Shown here: in pieces, positions 1 to 9,700 of the stretch | Position numbering within the stretch: position 1 is the first letter of the stretch | Layout: each line of letters opens with the position of its first letter | NCBI GenBank assembly: GCA_020845515.1 | Contig: JADLFQ010000116.1 | Coordinates: forward strand, 1 to 46,526 | DNA: 46,526 nt | Source of the DNA: Anaerolineaceae bacterium | GTDB taxonomy: Bacteria; Chloroflexota; Anaerolineae; Anaerolineales; Anaerolineaceae | Direction: 5' to 3' | Program-made: the position numbers and the translations under genes | Notes under the pieces: generated by a model | What the model saw: the letters and a program-made list of their open reading frames with translations, nothing else | Database searches by the model: none | Told to the model about the DNA's origin: nothing

Positions 1-1
1 A

Positions 2-721
2 CAAAAAGATCCGTTGCTGCCCAATGAAACCAGACGGGTGATCCTCAAGGAATTTCTACAGGCGTATACCCTCGATTTTCTCTACAATCACCCGGTCTAC
101 CGCAAGCTCAATTTTTATGGCGGTACCTGTTTGCATGTGATCTTCGGACTTAACCGGCTTTCTGAGGATATTGATCTGGATAACAGCAATGGGATTGATT
201 TGAGTACTCTCGAAAACGACCTGCTGACATTCTACCGTTCCAACATCGGGTATGCCGATGTGACCGCCAAAACGCAGATTGGGGAGTGGGACGTCCGGTG
301 TACCACCTTGAAGTTCCCCATTCTCTATGCTTTGGGATTGACTTCGCATGTCAACGAACCATTGCTTCTAAAAGTGGAGGTCAGCCAGCACAGGCAAATC
401 TCTATTGTGCGCCAGACGCCGGTGTTGCTTTTTGGCCGGAGTTTCGTGGCTGCGCATTTTACACTGGAGACGATGATGGCCGGGAAGATGCTGGCCTGCC
501 TGGAGCGCAATTTTCAGAAGGGCGAGGGAGCTGCGATCAAAGGCCGTGATTTTTATGATTTGCTGTGGTTCATGCAGCAGAAAATCAGACCACTGGAGGA
601 AAAGCTGTCTTCACGGTCGATCAGCCAGAACACCACGCCGGTGACCAGGCACATGCCGGTCATCAGCCACCACAGGCCGCGGTTTTCCTCCAGGCGGACT
701 TCCTGCTCCGCGGCGGCGTAG
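2..721 (+). pseudogene. AbiEii/AbiGii-type nucleotidyltransferase, partial and 3'-truncated
   Basis: The frame is open to the left edge, so the true start lies outside; the first usable internal start is TTG at 14. The protein carries the family signature GGTxLH...LNRLSEDIDL (about residues 37-56), the metal- and nucleotide-binding core of AbiEii-like nucleotidyltransferases, and a later GRDFYDLLWF motif typical of the family's C-terminal helical part. Members are usually the toxin half of a type IV toxin-antitoxin or abortive-infection pair. The antitoxin could lie to the left; none is visible. After about position 605 the frame only reads the complement of the convergent membrane-protein gene and the low-complexity tail is not family-like, so the native 3' end has been lost. 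The full-length family is typically longer. It is probably a decayed gene, although the conserved core survives. Confidence 0.75.
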
Positions 722-981
722 ACCTGCCATTCGGCCGGTGTGTACTGCCAGCGCGCCCACACATCCTGACCGTTTAAGATACGGTCGACTTGTCTGGCGC
801 GCCGCCAGAAGAACCAGGCCACCAGTGCCGCGCTAATTGCCATCCACAGCGCGACAAAGGATATGGCATAACCGCCGTTCATGCCGTCGACGCCCATCCA
901 GCCGGGCAGGAAGATCAGCAGGACGGCCAGCACGGTCACAGCGGCGGATATCAGCGCGTATTGACGTTCAGGGTTGGGCAT
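553..981 (-). pseudogene. Three-helix membrane protein, 3' end lost at a junction
   Basis: ATG at 981 follows a good ribosome site (GGAGG about 6 bases upstream). The 142-residue frame has hydrophobic segments at about residues 10-30, 38-58 and 105-120, with a charged cytoplasmic-looking stretch between the second and third. I do not recognise the family. The last 15 or so residues (after LIDREDS) are read from the complement of the AbiEii-type gene, so the native C-terminus, probably including a fourth membrane helix, is missing. A rearrangement around 600-610 joined two convergent genes and removed the ends of both. It may still make a truncated protein. Confidence 0.6.
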
Positions 982-1115
982 GCATCCCTCCTGGAACTGG
1001 CAGGATGGAAATCAGCGCGGTGAGTGCGTCCCAAGAATAAGTGTAGCACGGGAGGCGCAACAATTTTCTTGCGATACTGTAACTATTTAACCATATATCA
1101 TCAGACCTGGTTGGT

Positions 1116-1121
1116 TATAAT
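1116..1121 (+). promoter_or_regulatory. Candidate -10 box TATAAT
   Basis: A perfect TATAAT lies in the AT-rich stretch between the broken membrane gene and the FecR-like gene, about 120 bases before its start. No good -35 hexamer sits at 16-18 bases upstream, so the call is weak. Confidence 0.35.
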
Positions 1122-1242
1122 GATAATTACTAGCCTATGAAAAGCATTCTTTGAGCGTGTGCCTGCCACGGCCTTGCCGCTCTGCCCGCGCGAAACCTTC
1201 GACGGTCGTATTATCACCGATATGGAAGAAAGGGGGTCGGAT

Positions 1243-2850
1243 ATGAAAAAGATCATGATGATGGTGTTGGCAGCGGTATTGCTGCTCGTCCTGCCCGTGC
1301 AGCCAGCAGCCGCCGCGACGGCGGCCCCGGCGGTGAGTGATCCCTCCTGGAGGCTGGTAGAAAAAAAGATGCTTCCAGACGATTATTCCAGAGAAGGGTG
1401 GACCTACAGATACACGGTTTCGGACGGGAGAGCAACGTACTACACATCCACCAACGACGGTGACGCTCTCCAAACTTCCGCGACCTGGTCGGGGGTCAAA
1501 AGCGCCTATTCCGCGGACGAAAAAGTGGAGATCGTGCTGACGCTTTCGATCGATAGCTTTGAAAGAAAGACATGGAATAACGTCGGGGACGAGATCTCAG
1601 CCCGCCTGGATGTTCCAGGTCTCAATGGAGGCATGACCGGCGGCGGAGTGGCGCTTCTCGACCAGGACGGCCAGGAATACTTTCAGTGTAAGGCCGAAGG
1701 CGGAACCATCACCGTGCCTTTCAGGACGGCGGTCGTCAGCGCGGTGTTCAGGGCGGGGAACAGCATCGGCGACAGGCGGTCGCTGTATATCAACTCAAAG
1801 GCAGGGTCTGCCGAGTACGTCTACGAATGGGGGTCTGGAGCCGCCCCGACCGTAGAACAGCCGCCGAGCACGACATATGACACCAACCCCGTCAAACCGG
1901 AGGAACCGCAAAATCCTTTACAGGAACTGCTGGATAGAGTAAAAACGCCAGCCAACGACTCAGGGGTGCGTTTTTCTGATCTTTCCGGCCAGGTGGAAGT
2001 TTGTTTCCCCCTCGGTTTTGATGAATACGGAAAACCTGTCTATGACGAGGAGGCGTGGACTTTTGCAGAGCTTGATATGAAGCTCCCCTATGCGACAAAG
2101 ATAAAAACAACATCGTCCGGGACACACTCCAGCGTCTTCATGCTTTCTTATCCAGATATGACCATATTTATTACAAAAGGAGACGAGGATATTTGGCAGT
2201 TGGAAAGCGATCCCGCAGTTGACCCAGAGAAAAAGACATCTCATTTGAAATTGCTCACAGGAAATTTATGGGTCAACATTAAAAAGATGGTGAAGGACGG
2301 CTCGATGGATATTGAAATGTCGCAGGCGGTGGCCGGCATCAAGGGTACGACGTTCGTATTAGAGGAAGATGGAACGACCTCCACCCTGAAGGTGATCGAA
2401 GGAACCGTATCGTTCACGTCTAAGGCCACCGGCGAGTCGGTGATGGTTACGGGCGGCGAAACGGTGAGCGCGACGAAGGACGGCCTGGGCGATCTAAAGC
2501 CGTTCGACGCGGACGCGGAGACGGCGTCTTGGGCGGAGTACGGGGTTGAAATGCCCTCCAAGAGCTTTCCGCTCTGGGCTACCCTCGCTATCCTCGCCAT
2601 CCTCGCGATTGCCGGAGGCGTGGCGCTCATACTGGTCCTCGTGGTCGTCGCGTCGCGCCGCAAAAAACGGGCTGCCGCGGCGATGCATGCGGTTTACACA
2701 CAGGGAGCATACCCACAGCCCGCGCAAAGCGCGCAGCCGCCAGTTCCAAACACCTTCTGCTCGCAGTGCGGCTCACCGCTATCTCCAGGCGCAACATTCT
2801 GCCGAAAGTGTGGAAAAAAACGGGAATTTGAAAGGAGAAAACAGTTATGA
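1243..2850 (+). CDS. FecR-like domain membrane protein with C-terminal zinc ribbon
   Basis: The start chosen is ATG 1243, preceded by a GAAAGGGGG-type ribosome site and followed by a clear signal peptide (MKKIMMMVLAAVLLLVLP...AAA). An upstream in-frame extension to 1159 lacks such a site. The 535-residue protein has an exported N-terminal half of unknown fold, then a FecR-like beta domain at about residues 285-415 (segments LLTGNLWVNIK, VAGIKGTTFVLEEDGTTS, VIEGTVSF). One transmembrane helix follows (about 445-470), then RRKKR and a cytoplasmic CxxC...CxxC zinc ribbon (CSQCGSPLSPGATFCRKCG). The topology therefore puts FecR outside and the ribbon inside. FecR domains in other proteins sense or bind extracellular signals; no sigma factor lies beside this one. 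It overlaps the next gene by four bases (ATGA), so the two are co-translated. Function unknown. Confidence 0.8.
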   Translation: MKKIMMMVLAAVLLLVLPVQPAAAATAAPAVSDPSWRLVEKKMLPDDYSREGWTYRYTVSDGRATYYTSTNDGDALQTSATWSGVKSAYSADEKVEIVLTLSIDSFERKTWNNVGDEISARLDVPGLNGGMTGGGVALLDQDGQEYFQCKAEGGTITVPFRTAVVSAVFRAGNSIGDRRSLYINSKAGSAEYVYEWGSGAAPTVEQPPSTTYDTNPVKPEEPQNPLQELLDRVKTPANDSGVRFSDLSGQVEVCFPLGFDEYGKPVYDEEAWTFAELDMKLPYATKIKTTSSGTHSSVFMLSYPDMTIFITKGDEDIWQLESDPAVDPEKKTSHLKLLTGNLWVNIKKMVKDGSMDIEMSQAVAGIKGTTFVLEEDGTTSTLKVIEGTVSFTSKATGESVMVTGGETVSATKDGLGDLKPFDADAETASWAEYGVEMPSKSFPLWATLAILAILAIAGGVALILVLVVVASRRKKRAAAAMHAVYTQGAYPQPAQSAQPPVPNTFCSQCGSPLSPGATFCRKCGKKREFERRKQL

Positions 2851-3269
2851 TGACTTGGGCAATCGTATTGTGGGTGGTGGCGCTGGCGTTCATCCTGGTC
2901 ACCTTGAAGAACATCATCGTGCGCGCCGTCAAAACGCGGCGCTGCACTGCGGCGGTTACGGCCACCATTGTGGACGTGAAGGAGAAGACGCGCACACAAG
3001 GCCGCAGCGGTGACCATGCCGGAATCACCACGACGGAGTATCTCCCGACCGTGAGCTATATGGTGAATGGCGTCGAATACAGCAAACCGTTCGCAAAGGC
3101 ATACCACGCCGATACCTATGCAATCGGCCAGACGGTGGAAATCATGGTTAACCCCAATAAGCCGTCGGAGATCAACAAATTGGGCAAAAGTAACAAGGCG
3201 GATCTAGTGATGCTGACTATCGGCGTGCTGATCGGCGTCGCGGGAGCGGTGTTGCTGATGGTTGCATAA
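2847..3269 (+). CDS. DUF3592-like small membrane protein
   Basis: This 140-residue protein starts with ATG overlapping the stop of the FecR-like gene (ATGA) and has an AAAGGAG-like ribosome site inside the upstream coding end. It has an N-terminal helix (about residues 4-24), a soluble beta-rich centre with TEYLPTVSYMVNGVEYSKPF and VEIMVNPNKPSE, and a C-terminal helix (about 119-138). That layout, including the 'Y.P.V.Y.VNG' and 'v.v.YnP..P' segments, is that of DUF3592 proteins, whose role is unknown. Translational coupling suggests it works with the FecR-like protein at the membrane. Confidence 0.75.
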   Translation: MMTWAIVLWVVALAFILVTLKNIIVRAVKTRRCTAAVTATIVDVKEKTRTQGRSGDHAGITTTEYLPTVSYMVNGVEYSKPFAKAYHADTYAIGQTVEIMVNPNKPSEINKLGKSNKADLVMLTIGVLIGVAGAVLLMVA

Positions 3270-3489
3270 CCGCTTTACTTCTACTGGCGAAACGTTCTTT
3301 ACTCTCACCAGAACAGTCAGCCTATCGAACAGCGCGGCAGGCTTCGTAAAAATTCGGGGTAGTTATGAAAGATAGGGACATGCCCCATGAAAGCTCATGA
3401 AGCATGCGGCATTATTATGTATGGTAATGAATGGCGAGGCATGACCGCTACATCTACTGGCCAGGCTTGATATTAAGAGTGCAATATCT

Positions 3490-3900
3490 TTATTTGGCGG
3501 TTGTAAAACCCACCGGTCGGAACTTGTAGCCGTAAATTAACATGCCGCGTTCGTCGCCGTCCGAGCGGATGCGGCGCGTGACCATCTCCACGGGCATGCC
3601 GATTTCCACCCCGGTGCTGCCCAGATCGGTGAGCTGTGCGGTGACCACGGGGCCCTCTTCCAGCTTGACCAGTGCAACGGTGTAGGGTGTCATCTCTTCA
3701 AAACCGGCGGGGCCGTCGTAAAGCGTGGTAAAGGAGTATACTTCGCCGCGCCCGCTGAAGGTGTATTCCTCTTTGGCTTCGCCGCCGCAGTTCGGGCAGA
3801 CGTCGCGCGGCGGGAAGATCTTGATCTTGCAGTGCGGGCATTCTTCGCCGATCAGTTCGTAGCGCTGCGGGTTGATTCTCCAATGACGGGGGATTTCCAT
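3490..3900 (-). CDS. DUF35 (zinc ribbon/OB-fold) partner of thiolase and HMG-CoA synthase
   Basis: A 136-residue protein with an N-terminal zinc ribbon (C21, C24, C35, C38 in CPHC...CPNC) followed by an OB-fold (about residues 45-130, including GRGEVYSFTTLYDGP and TPYTVALVKLEEGP). In archaeal-type mevalonate pathways this family bridges the acetoacetyl-CoA thiolase and HMG-CoA synthase and shares a CoA channel with them. It is the last gene of the reductase-synthase-thiolase-DUF35 run, 39 bases after the thiolase-fold gene. ATG 3900 follows an AAAGGA ribosome site. All four zinc ligands and the usual length are present, so it is expected to be functional. Similar DUF35 proteins also accompany other SCP2-type thiolases, so the mevalonate role relies on its neighbours. 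Confidence 0.88.
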   Translation of the reverse strand: MEIPRHWRINPQRYELIGEECPHCKIKIFPPRDVCPNCGGEAKEEYTFSGRGEVYSFTTLYDGPAGFEEMTPYTVALVKLEEGPVVTAQLTDLGSTGVEIGMPVEMVTRRIRSDGDERGMLIYGYKFRPVGFTTAK

Positions 3901-3939
3901 AAGGTTTTTTCCTTTCGCTTTTTTCTATGCCATCCTGGC

Positions 3940-5100
3940 TTACGGGCAGCGTTCCAGTACGTGCGTGACCGCGGTGGAGGCCGGCCCGCCGAGTGATTGC
4001 ACCAGGGCGCGCCTTGCGCCGGAGATTTGGTTTTCTCCGGCCTGGCCGCGCAATTGCTGCACTGCCTCGACGATCTGGTAAACGCCCGCCGCGCCCAACG
4101 GGTTGCCGCGCGCTTTAAAGCCGCCCATCGTTGAGATGGGCAGAGTGCCTTTCAATCCAAAAACGCCTTCTTGCGCCATTTTCCAGGCTTCGCCGCGCGG
4201 GGCACAACCAGCAGCTTCCAGCGAGAGCGCGGCATAGATCGAATAGACATCGCTCAATTCAAAAAAGTCCACATCGGCAGGCAGGATACCGGCCTGCCGG
4301 CAGGCCCCTTCCACTGAGAGCGCGGCGGCTTCGAAAGCCAGCGGGGCTGGGCGGTCGTGAGGTGCGAGGCGGTCAATGACGACACTTGATCCGGTGATAC
4401 GCACAGCCTGTTCGATTCCGGCGCGTGGCAGCAGGCTGGAGCGGGTCAGGATCACCGCGGCCGCGCCGTCGGCATGGGGGGAAATGTCAAACTGGTTGAG
4501 CGGCGGGGTTGCCATTCCGGCTTTGGCGTAGGTTTCGGGTGTGATTGCTTTGCGGAACATGGCGTTGGGGTTGTGTGCGCCGTTGGCGTGTGCCAGCAAG
4601 GGGAACGCGCCAAAAGCCGCCCGCGGTGCGTCGTACTCGTGCAGGTAGCGCTGCATCAGCAGCCCGGCTTGTGCGGCGGGCGTCAGCCCTGCCATGACTT
4701 CGTAGTCATAGTCCATTGCTGTGGTGGTATATGCCTCCAATTGCGGCCCGACCATATCGGTGTATTTCTCCACCCCCACCACCAGCACAACATCCACATA
4801 GCCGGAAGCCACCGCCAGGTAGCCCATGCGGAACGCACCCGCGCCGGATGCGCCTGCAGCTTCGACCGTGAAGGATTCGATGCCGTCCAGCCCGGCGTTC
4901 TGCGCCAGCAAAGTACCCAGGTTTGACTGGTGCGAGGCCATCGGGCCGAGGAAGTTGCCCACATACAGCGCTTGCGGTTTGAGGCTGCCGGCGTCCCGGA
5001 TGGCCGGCAATATGGCGCGCGCTGCCAGCGAACGCAGAGAAATTTTCCAGTGTTCTCCAACTGGAAATTGCCCGATGCCTGCAATAACGACTTCACTCAT
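3940..5100 (-). CDS. SCP2-type thiolase-fold protein with substituted active site
   Basis: Start ATG 5100 is set by AAGGAGGCAGGG just upstream; the frame extends to 5226 but there overlaps the HMG-CoA synthase gene. At 386 residues it has the length of archaeal acetoacetyl-CoA thiolases and aligns along them by eye (MSEVVIAGIGQFPVGEHW at the start, VASGYVDVVLVVGVEKYTD, SPHADGAAAVIL). The active-site positions are altered. The nucleophile motif ACASG reads AGASG (G83, codon GGC at 4852-4854). The ELHD motif reads ELSD (S283). GHPxGATG reads GNPLGAAG (N333, codon AAC at 4102-4104). The usual late HN before GG reads QS (368-369). The frame is otherwise intact, so this resembles a conserved non-catalytic subunit or a divergent enzyme more than a decayed gene. 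Its neighbours imply a role with HMG-CoA synthase. Confidence 0.85.
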   Translation of the reverse strand: MSEVVIAGIGQFPVGEHWKISLRSLAARAILPAIRDAGSLKPQALYVGNFLGPMASHQSNLGTLLAQNAGLDGIESFTVEAAGASGAGAFRMGYLAVASGYVDVVLVVGVEKYTDMVGPQLEAYTTTAMDYDYEVMAGLTPAAQAGLLMQRYLHEYDAPRAAFGAFPLLAHANGAHNPNAMFRKAITPETYAKAGMATPPLNQFDISPHADGAAAVILTRSSLLPRAGIEQAVRITGSSVVIDRLAPHDRPAPLAFEAAALSVEGACRQAGILPADVDFFELSDVYSIYAALSLEAAGCAPRGEAWKMAQEGVFGLKGTLPISTMGGFKARGNPLGAAGVYQIVEAVQQLRGQAGENQISGARRALVQSLGGPASTAVTHVLERCP

Positions 5101-5110
5101 CCCTGCCTCC

Positions 5111-6187
5111 TTAGCGCATTGCCAGCTTGCCGCGAAAGCGGACGTAGGTGCCGTAATCAATTTCTGTGCGGCGGGTGATGTAGTCTGCAGTGGAACGCGC
5201 TTTGCCGCGCCGCTCCAAAATGGCATCGGTCACCCGCAGGGCGAAGGCGTCGGAGCCGGCGCCGGAACCGAAGGAGGTAACCAGCACCCGATCGCCCGGC
5301 TGGGCGATATCCAGCACCGCCGTCAAGCCGATCAGCGCGGCTCCGGCGTAGGTGTTGCCGATCACGGGGACGAGCAAGCCGTCCTTGATCTGTTCGTCGT
5401 TGAAGCCGAGCGCCTTGCCAGCACGCTGAGGGAACTTGGGGTTCGGCTGGTGGAAGACCGCGTAGCGGTAGTCGGCGGGGGTTGTGCGGGTTTCCCGCAG
5501 CAGTGTTTCGGCGGCAGCCTGGATGTGTTTAAAATAGGCCGGGTCGCCGGTAAAGCGCTGGCCATGTTCGGGGTATTTTTGTTCCTGGCGCCGCCAGAAA
5601 TCAGGTGTGTCGCTGACAAAGGAATAAGCGGCTTCAATCACCGCCAGCGCTTCATCCGCTGGGCCGACAATGTACGCCGCCCCGCCGGAACCTGCGGTAT
5701 ATTCCAAAGCATCGCCCGGTTTTCCCTGGGCGGTATCCATGCCGATTGCCAGGGCGTATCTGCCCATGCCTGAACCGACCAGCCCCATGGCGGCGACGAT
5801 TGCTTCGGTGCCGGCTTTGCAGGCGAACTGCCAGTCTCCTGCGGAAATGCTGGAGGATGCACCGAGCGCCTCAGCCACCACCGTGCCGCTGGGCTTGACG
5901 GCATACGGGTGCGATTCCGAGCCCACCCAGACGGCGCGCAGCTCGCGCGCCGGGATGCCAGCGCGCGCCAATGCGTTGCGGGCTGCCTCGATTGACATGG
6001 TGATCACGTCCTCATCCAGCCCGGCGACGGCTTTTTCCTTCACTGGAGAACCGCTTTCGCCGAAGCGCCAGATGTGCGAAACCGCGCTGCCCGGCAGGCG
6101 GTAGCGAGGGACATACGCACCGTAGCCGATGAAACCTACCTGGCGGTCGGGGATTAATAAGAGGGGTGATTTTTCCGGTGCTGCCAT
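5111..6187 (-). CDS. Hydroxymethylglutaryl-CoA synthase, archaeal type
   Basis: Condenses acetyl-CoA with acetoacetyl-CoA to HMG-CoA in the cytosol. Start ATG 6187 follows an AGGAG ribosome site; an upstream in-frame ATG overlaps the reductase gene and has none. The 358-residue product keeps the catalytic set: E91 in [12 protein letters not shown], the acyl-accepting C123 in FACKAGTEA, and H246 in [20 protein letters not shown] and the [12 protein letters not shown] ending are also typical. It begins 11 bases after the reductase stop and ends 10 bases before the thiolase-fold start, so the genes are co-transcribed. In archaeal complexes this enzyme receives acetoacetyl-CoA directly from its thiolase partner. 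Here that partner looks inactive, so the acetoacetyl-CoA source may be another thiolase. Confidence 0.93.
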   Translation of the reverse strand: MAAPEKSPLLLIPDRQVGFIGYGAYVPRYRLPGSAVSHIWRFGESGSPVKEKAVAGLDEDVITMSIEAARNALARAGIPARELRAVWVGSESHPYAVKPSGTVVAEALGASSSISAGDWQFACKAGTEAIVAAMGLVGSGMGRYALAIGMDTAQGKPGDALEYTAGSGGAAYIVGPADEALAVIEAAYSFVSDTPDFWRRQEQKYPEHGQRFTGDPAYFKHIQAAAETLLRETRTTPADYRYAVFHQPNPKFPQRAGKALGFNDEQIKDGLLVPVIGNTYAGAALIGLTAVLDIAQPGDRVLVTSFGSGAGSDAFALRVTDAILERRGKARSTADYITRRTEIDYGTYVRFRGKLAMR

Positions 6188-6198
6188 ATCTTGTTCTC

Positions 6199-7494
<1,296 letters not shown>

Positions 7495-7732
7495 GTGTTT
7501 CTCCTGATTAAAAAGCGCATATTAAAATATTATCACCGGAAACTTTCAAAAACTATCAGGAATTCCGGCAATTTACAATAATGTACTTGCGGTTTTTCTT
7601 TCCAGTAAAAAGGATGAGACCGGAAACGCATTGTTTGTTGTTAAATAAAATATTCCCCTGTTTCGGTTTTTTAAATGGAAGGAGGCGGAATATCTGCTGG
7701 TCAGGTGCTGCGATGCGGCAAGAAGGCAAGTG

Positions 7733-8419
7733 TCAGGCGAGCAGGTAGCTTCCGCCGGGTTGCAAGAGGTGCACTTGTGCGGTGGTTTGCGCTTCCACCT
7801 GGCGCGCCCAGGCAGCGGCATCCTGTTGGATGACCTCAAAGGTGTTGAAGTGAATTGGAATGACGTGCTTCGGTTGCAGCATTTTTACGGCGCGCAGCGC
7901 GTCGGCTGGCCCCATGGTGTAATTATCACCGATCGGTAAAACGGCCAAGTCAACGCCTTCTTCGCCAATCAGGCGCATATCTCCAAATAATCCGGTATCA
8001 CCGGCGAGGTAGATCTTCCGGCCAGTTTTTGCTGTTAAGAGAAGGCCGGCTGGATTGCCGCCGTATGAGCCATCGGGGAGCGCGGAGCCGTGCAAAGCCA
8101 TCGTGAGCTTGAGATAGCCAAACGGGTGGTTGTATCCGCCACCAATATGCTGAGCGTGGGTTTTCACACCTTTTGCTTTCAACCAGGTGCAAATTTCGGC
8201 GTTGCTGATTGCCAACGCACGCGTGCGCTTTGCAATTGCCAGCGTATCGCCGATGTGGTCGCCGTGCCCGTGGGTGATCAGGATAAAATCGGCCTCTATG
8301 TCCTGTGCGGTGGTTGTGGCTGCCGGGTTGCCGCTGAAGTAGGGGTCAATCAGAATGTGATGATGATCAATTTCCAATCCCAGTGTGGCATGCCCATACC
8401 AGGTCAGTTTGATTGTCAT
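7733..8419 (-). CDS. UPF0173-family metal-dependent hydrolase
   Basis: This 228-residue protein has the metallo-beta-lactamase fold signature: WYGHATLGLEI near the start, the metal motif THGHGDHIGD (about residues 49-58), and later KIYLAGDTGLFGDM and HVIPIHFNTF supplying further metal-ligand histidines and aspartate. Length and order fit the UPF0173 (YtkL-like) hydrolases, whose natural substrate is not established. ATG 8419 lies 30 bases after the stop of the receiver/CpaE-like gene, so it may be co-transcribed with the signalling genes, although no functional link is evident. No active-site loss is visible. Confidence 0.9.
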   Translation of the reverse strand: MTIKLTWYGHATLGLEIDHHHILIDPYFSGNPAATTTAQDIEADFILITHGHGDHIGDTLAIAKRTRALAISNAEICTWLKAKGVKTHAQHIGGGYNHPFGYLKLTMALHGSALPDGSYGGNPAGLLLTAKTGRKIYLAGDTGLFGDMRLIGEEGVDLAVLPIGDNYTMGPADALRAVKMLQPKHVIPIHFNTFEVIQQDAAAWARQVEAQTTAQVHLLQPGGSYLLA

Positions 8420-8449
8420 GGGGGGATTCTTCCAATATTGTGCATCTTC

Positions 8450-9688
8450 TTACTTCTCCCGGTTCCTGCGTGCTTTCATCGCGCGGTTGTAAACGCGCTT
8501 CCAGGCGGGGGTGGGGTTTTCGGGTTTAGCCTTGCGGTGGGTTTCTTTGCTCAGGAAAAAAGTCAGGTCTTCAACCAGGCTGGCAAAGGGGGTTTCCGGC
8601 TGATGGTAGAGGATTGGTCTGCCGATGTTGATGGCTTGCACAAGAATATCCTGTGCATACGGTAAAACGAGCGAGATGGGTTTTTCCAGCGCGGTTTCAA
8701 TGCGCTCACGCGGCAAGCCATGGCGCGGAAAGATGTTGTTGAGCACGAGCTTGATCTTGTCGGGTGGGTAGCCCAGTTTGCGGTAGGTATCCAGCGCCGC
8801 GGCGGTAGCCCGGATGGAGGAGAGCTCGGGCGCTGCTATCAGCACGATTACATCCGCAAAATCGAGAGCTTGCAGGGTGACTTCGCCAAAGTCGTGCGGC
8901 AAATCTGCAACGATATATTCGTACATCGGACGGGTGATGTTCAGCGCAGTGCTGAGGGCATCTTCGTTCAACATTTCGGCTTCGGAGGGGTAGGTTGGCG
9001 CCGCGATAAACTCCAGACCCGAGGGGTGCTGGTCAACGATTGAATGGATCATTTCGGCGTCAATTTCTTCAGACTTGACGCCGGTCAAGTCTGCCCAGGT
9101 GCGTTTAAGCGGCTGGTTGAGAAGCAGTGCGGCCTGTCCTGCCATCAGCACCAGATCGAGAAGCAGTGTGGGCATTTCCCACAAGCTGCGCAGCCCGATT
9201 GCCAGATTGACGGCCAGGGTGGAGGTGCCAATGCCGCCGCGCAGGCTGTGCACCGCGATTAACCGCGCCTGACGCTCCGGAGCCACCCCCTTGCCTTCAG
9301 GCAGTGCATAGCGCAGCAGCTCCCGTTTGCGCAGGAGAACGCCCATGCGGGCGATTAATTCTTCCGGTTCAAAGGGCTTGGTAATATGATCGTCGGCGCC
9401 TGATTCAAAAGAACCCAGTTTGTCCTGCAAGCCGGAATGGCTGGTAAGGACGATGATTGGAACGTGGGCGAACAGGGGGTCGCGGCGCAGACGGCGGGTT
9501 ACTTCATACCCTGAAATATCCGGCAGGTTGAGGTCTGTGATAATCAGATCGGGCTTGACAAGGCGGGCGGCTTCCAGCCCCTGGAGGCCATTCATCTCGG
9601 TATAGACCACATGCCCCATGGGCTTGAGGGCGTGTTCGATCATTCTGTGGAAGATGACTTCGTCATCAATCAGCAATATAAACGCCAT
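8450..9688 (-). CDS. Response regulator fused to CpaE-like (MinD/ParA-type) ATPase
   Basis: The N-terminal receiver domain (about residues 1-118) keeps the acidic pair in IDDE, the phospho-acceptor Asp in IITDLNLP, and the Lys in ITKPF. From about residue 135 a MinD/ParA-type ATPase domain follows (AVHSLRGGIGTSTLAVNLAI, LLLDLVL, IVADLPHDFGEVT). Its P-loop reads RGGIGTST where canonical deviant Walker A boxes read KGGxGKTT; CpaE-type proteins often show such substitutions. CpaE relatives position pilus or secretion machinery at the pole; no pilus gene is in the window. ATG 9688 follows AAGGATGG and lies 12 bases after the receiver-receiver-HPt gene, so this is probably the output of the kinase operon. 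The C-terminus is short and basic. Confidence 0.88.
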   Translation of the reverse strand: MAFILLIDDEVIFHRMIEHALKPMGHVVYTEMNGLQGLEAARLVKPDLIITDLNLPDISGYEVTRRLRRDPLFAHVPIIVLTSHSGLQDKLGSFESGADDHITKPFEPEELIARMGVLLRKRELLRYALPEGKGVAPERQARLIAVHSLRGGIGTSTLAVNLAIGLRSLWEMPTLLLDLVLMAGQAALLLNQPLKRTWADLTGVKSEEIDAEMIHSIVDQHPSGLEFIAAPTYPSEAEMLNEDALSTALNITRPMYEYIVADLPHDFGEVTLQALDFADVIVLIAAPELSSIRATAAALDTYRKLGYPPDKIKLVLNNIFPRHGLPRERIETALEKPISLVLPYAQDILVQAINIGRPILYHQPETPFASLVEDLTFFLSKETHRKAKPENPTPAWKRVYNRAMKARRNREK

Positions 9689-9700
9689 GTTCCATCCTTT

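Noticed and set aside
4826..5773. Plus-strand frame opposite the HMG-CoA synthase and thiolase-fold genes.
   Set aside because: Complement of conserved enzymes; no ribosome site and no recognisable domain.
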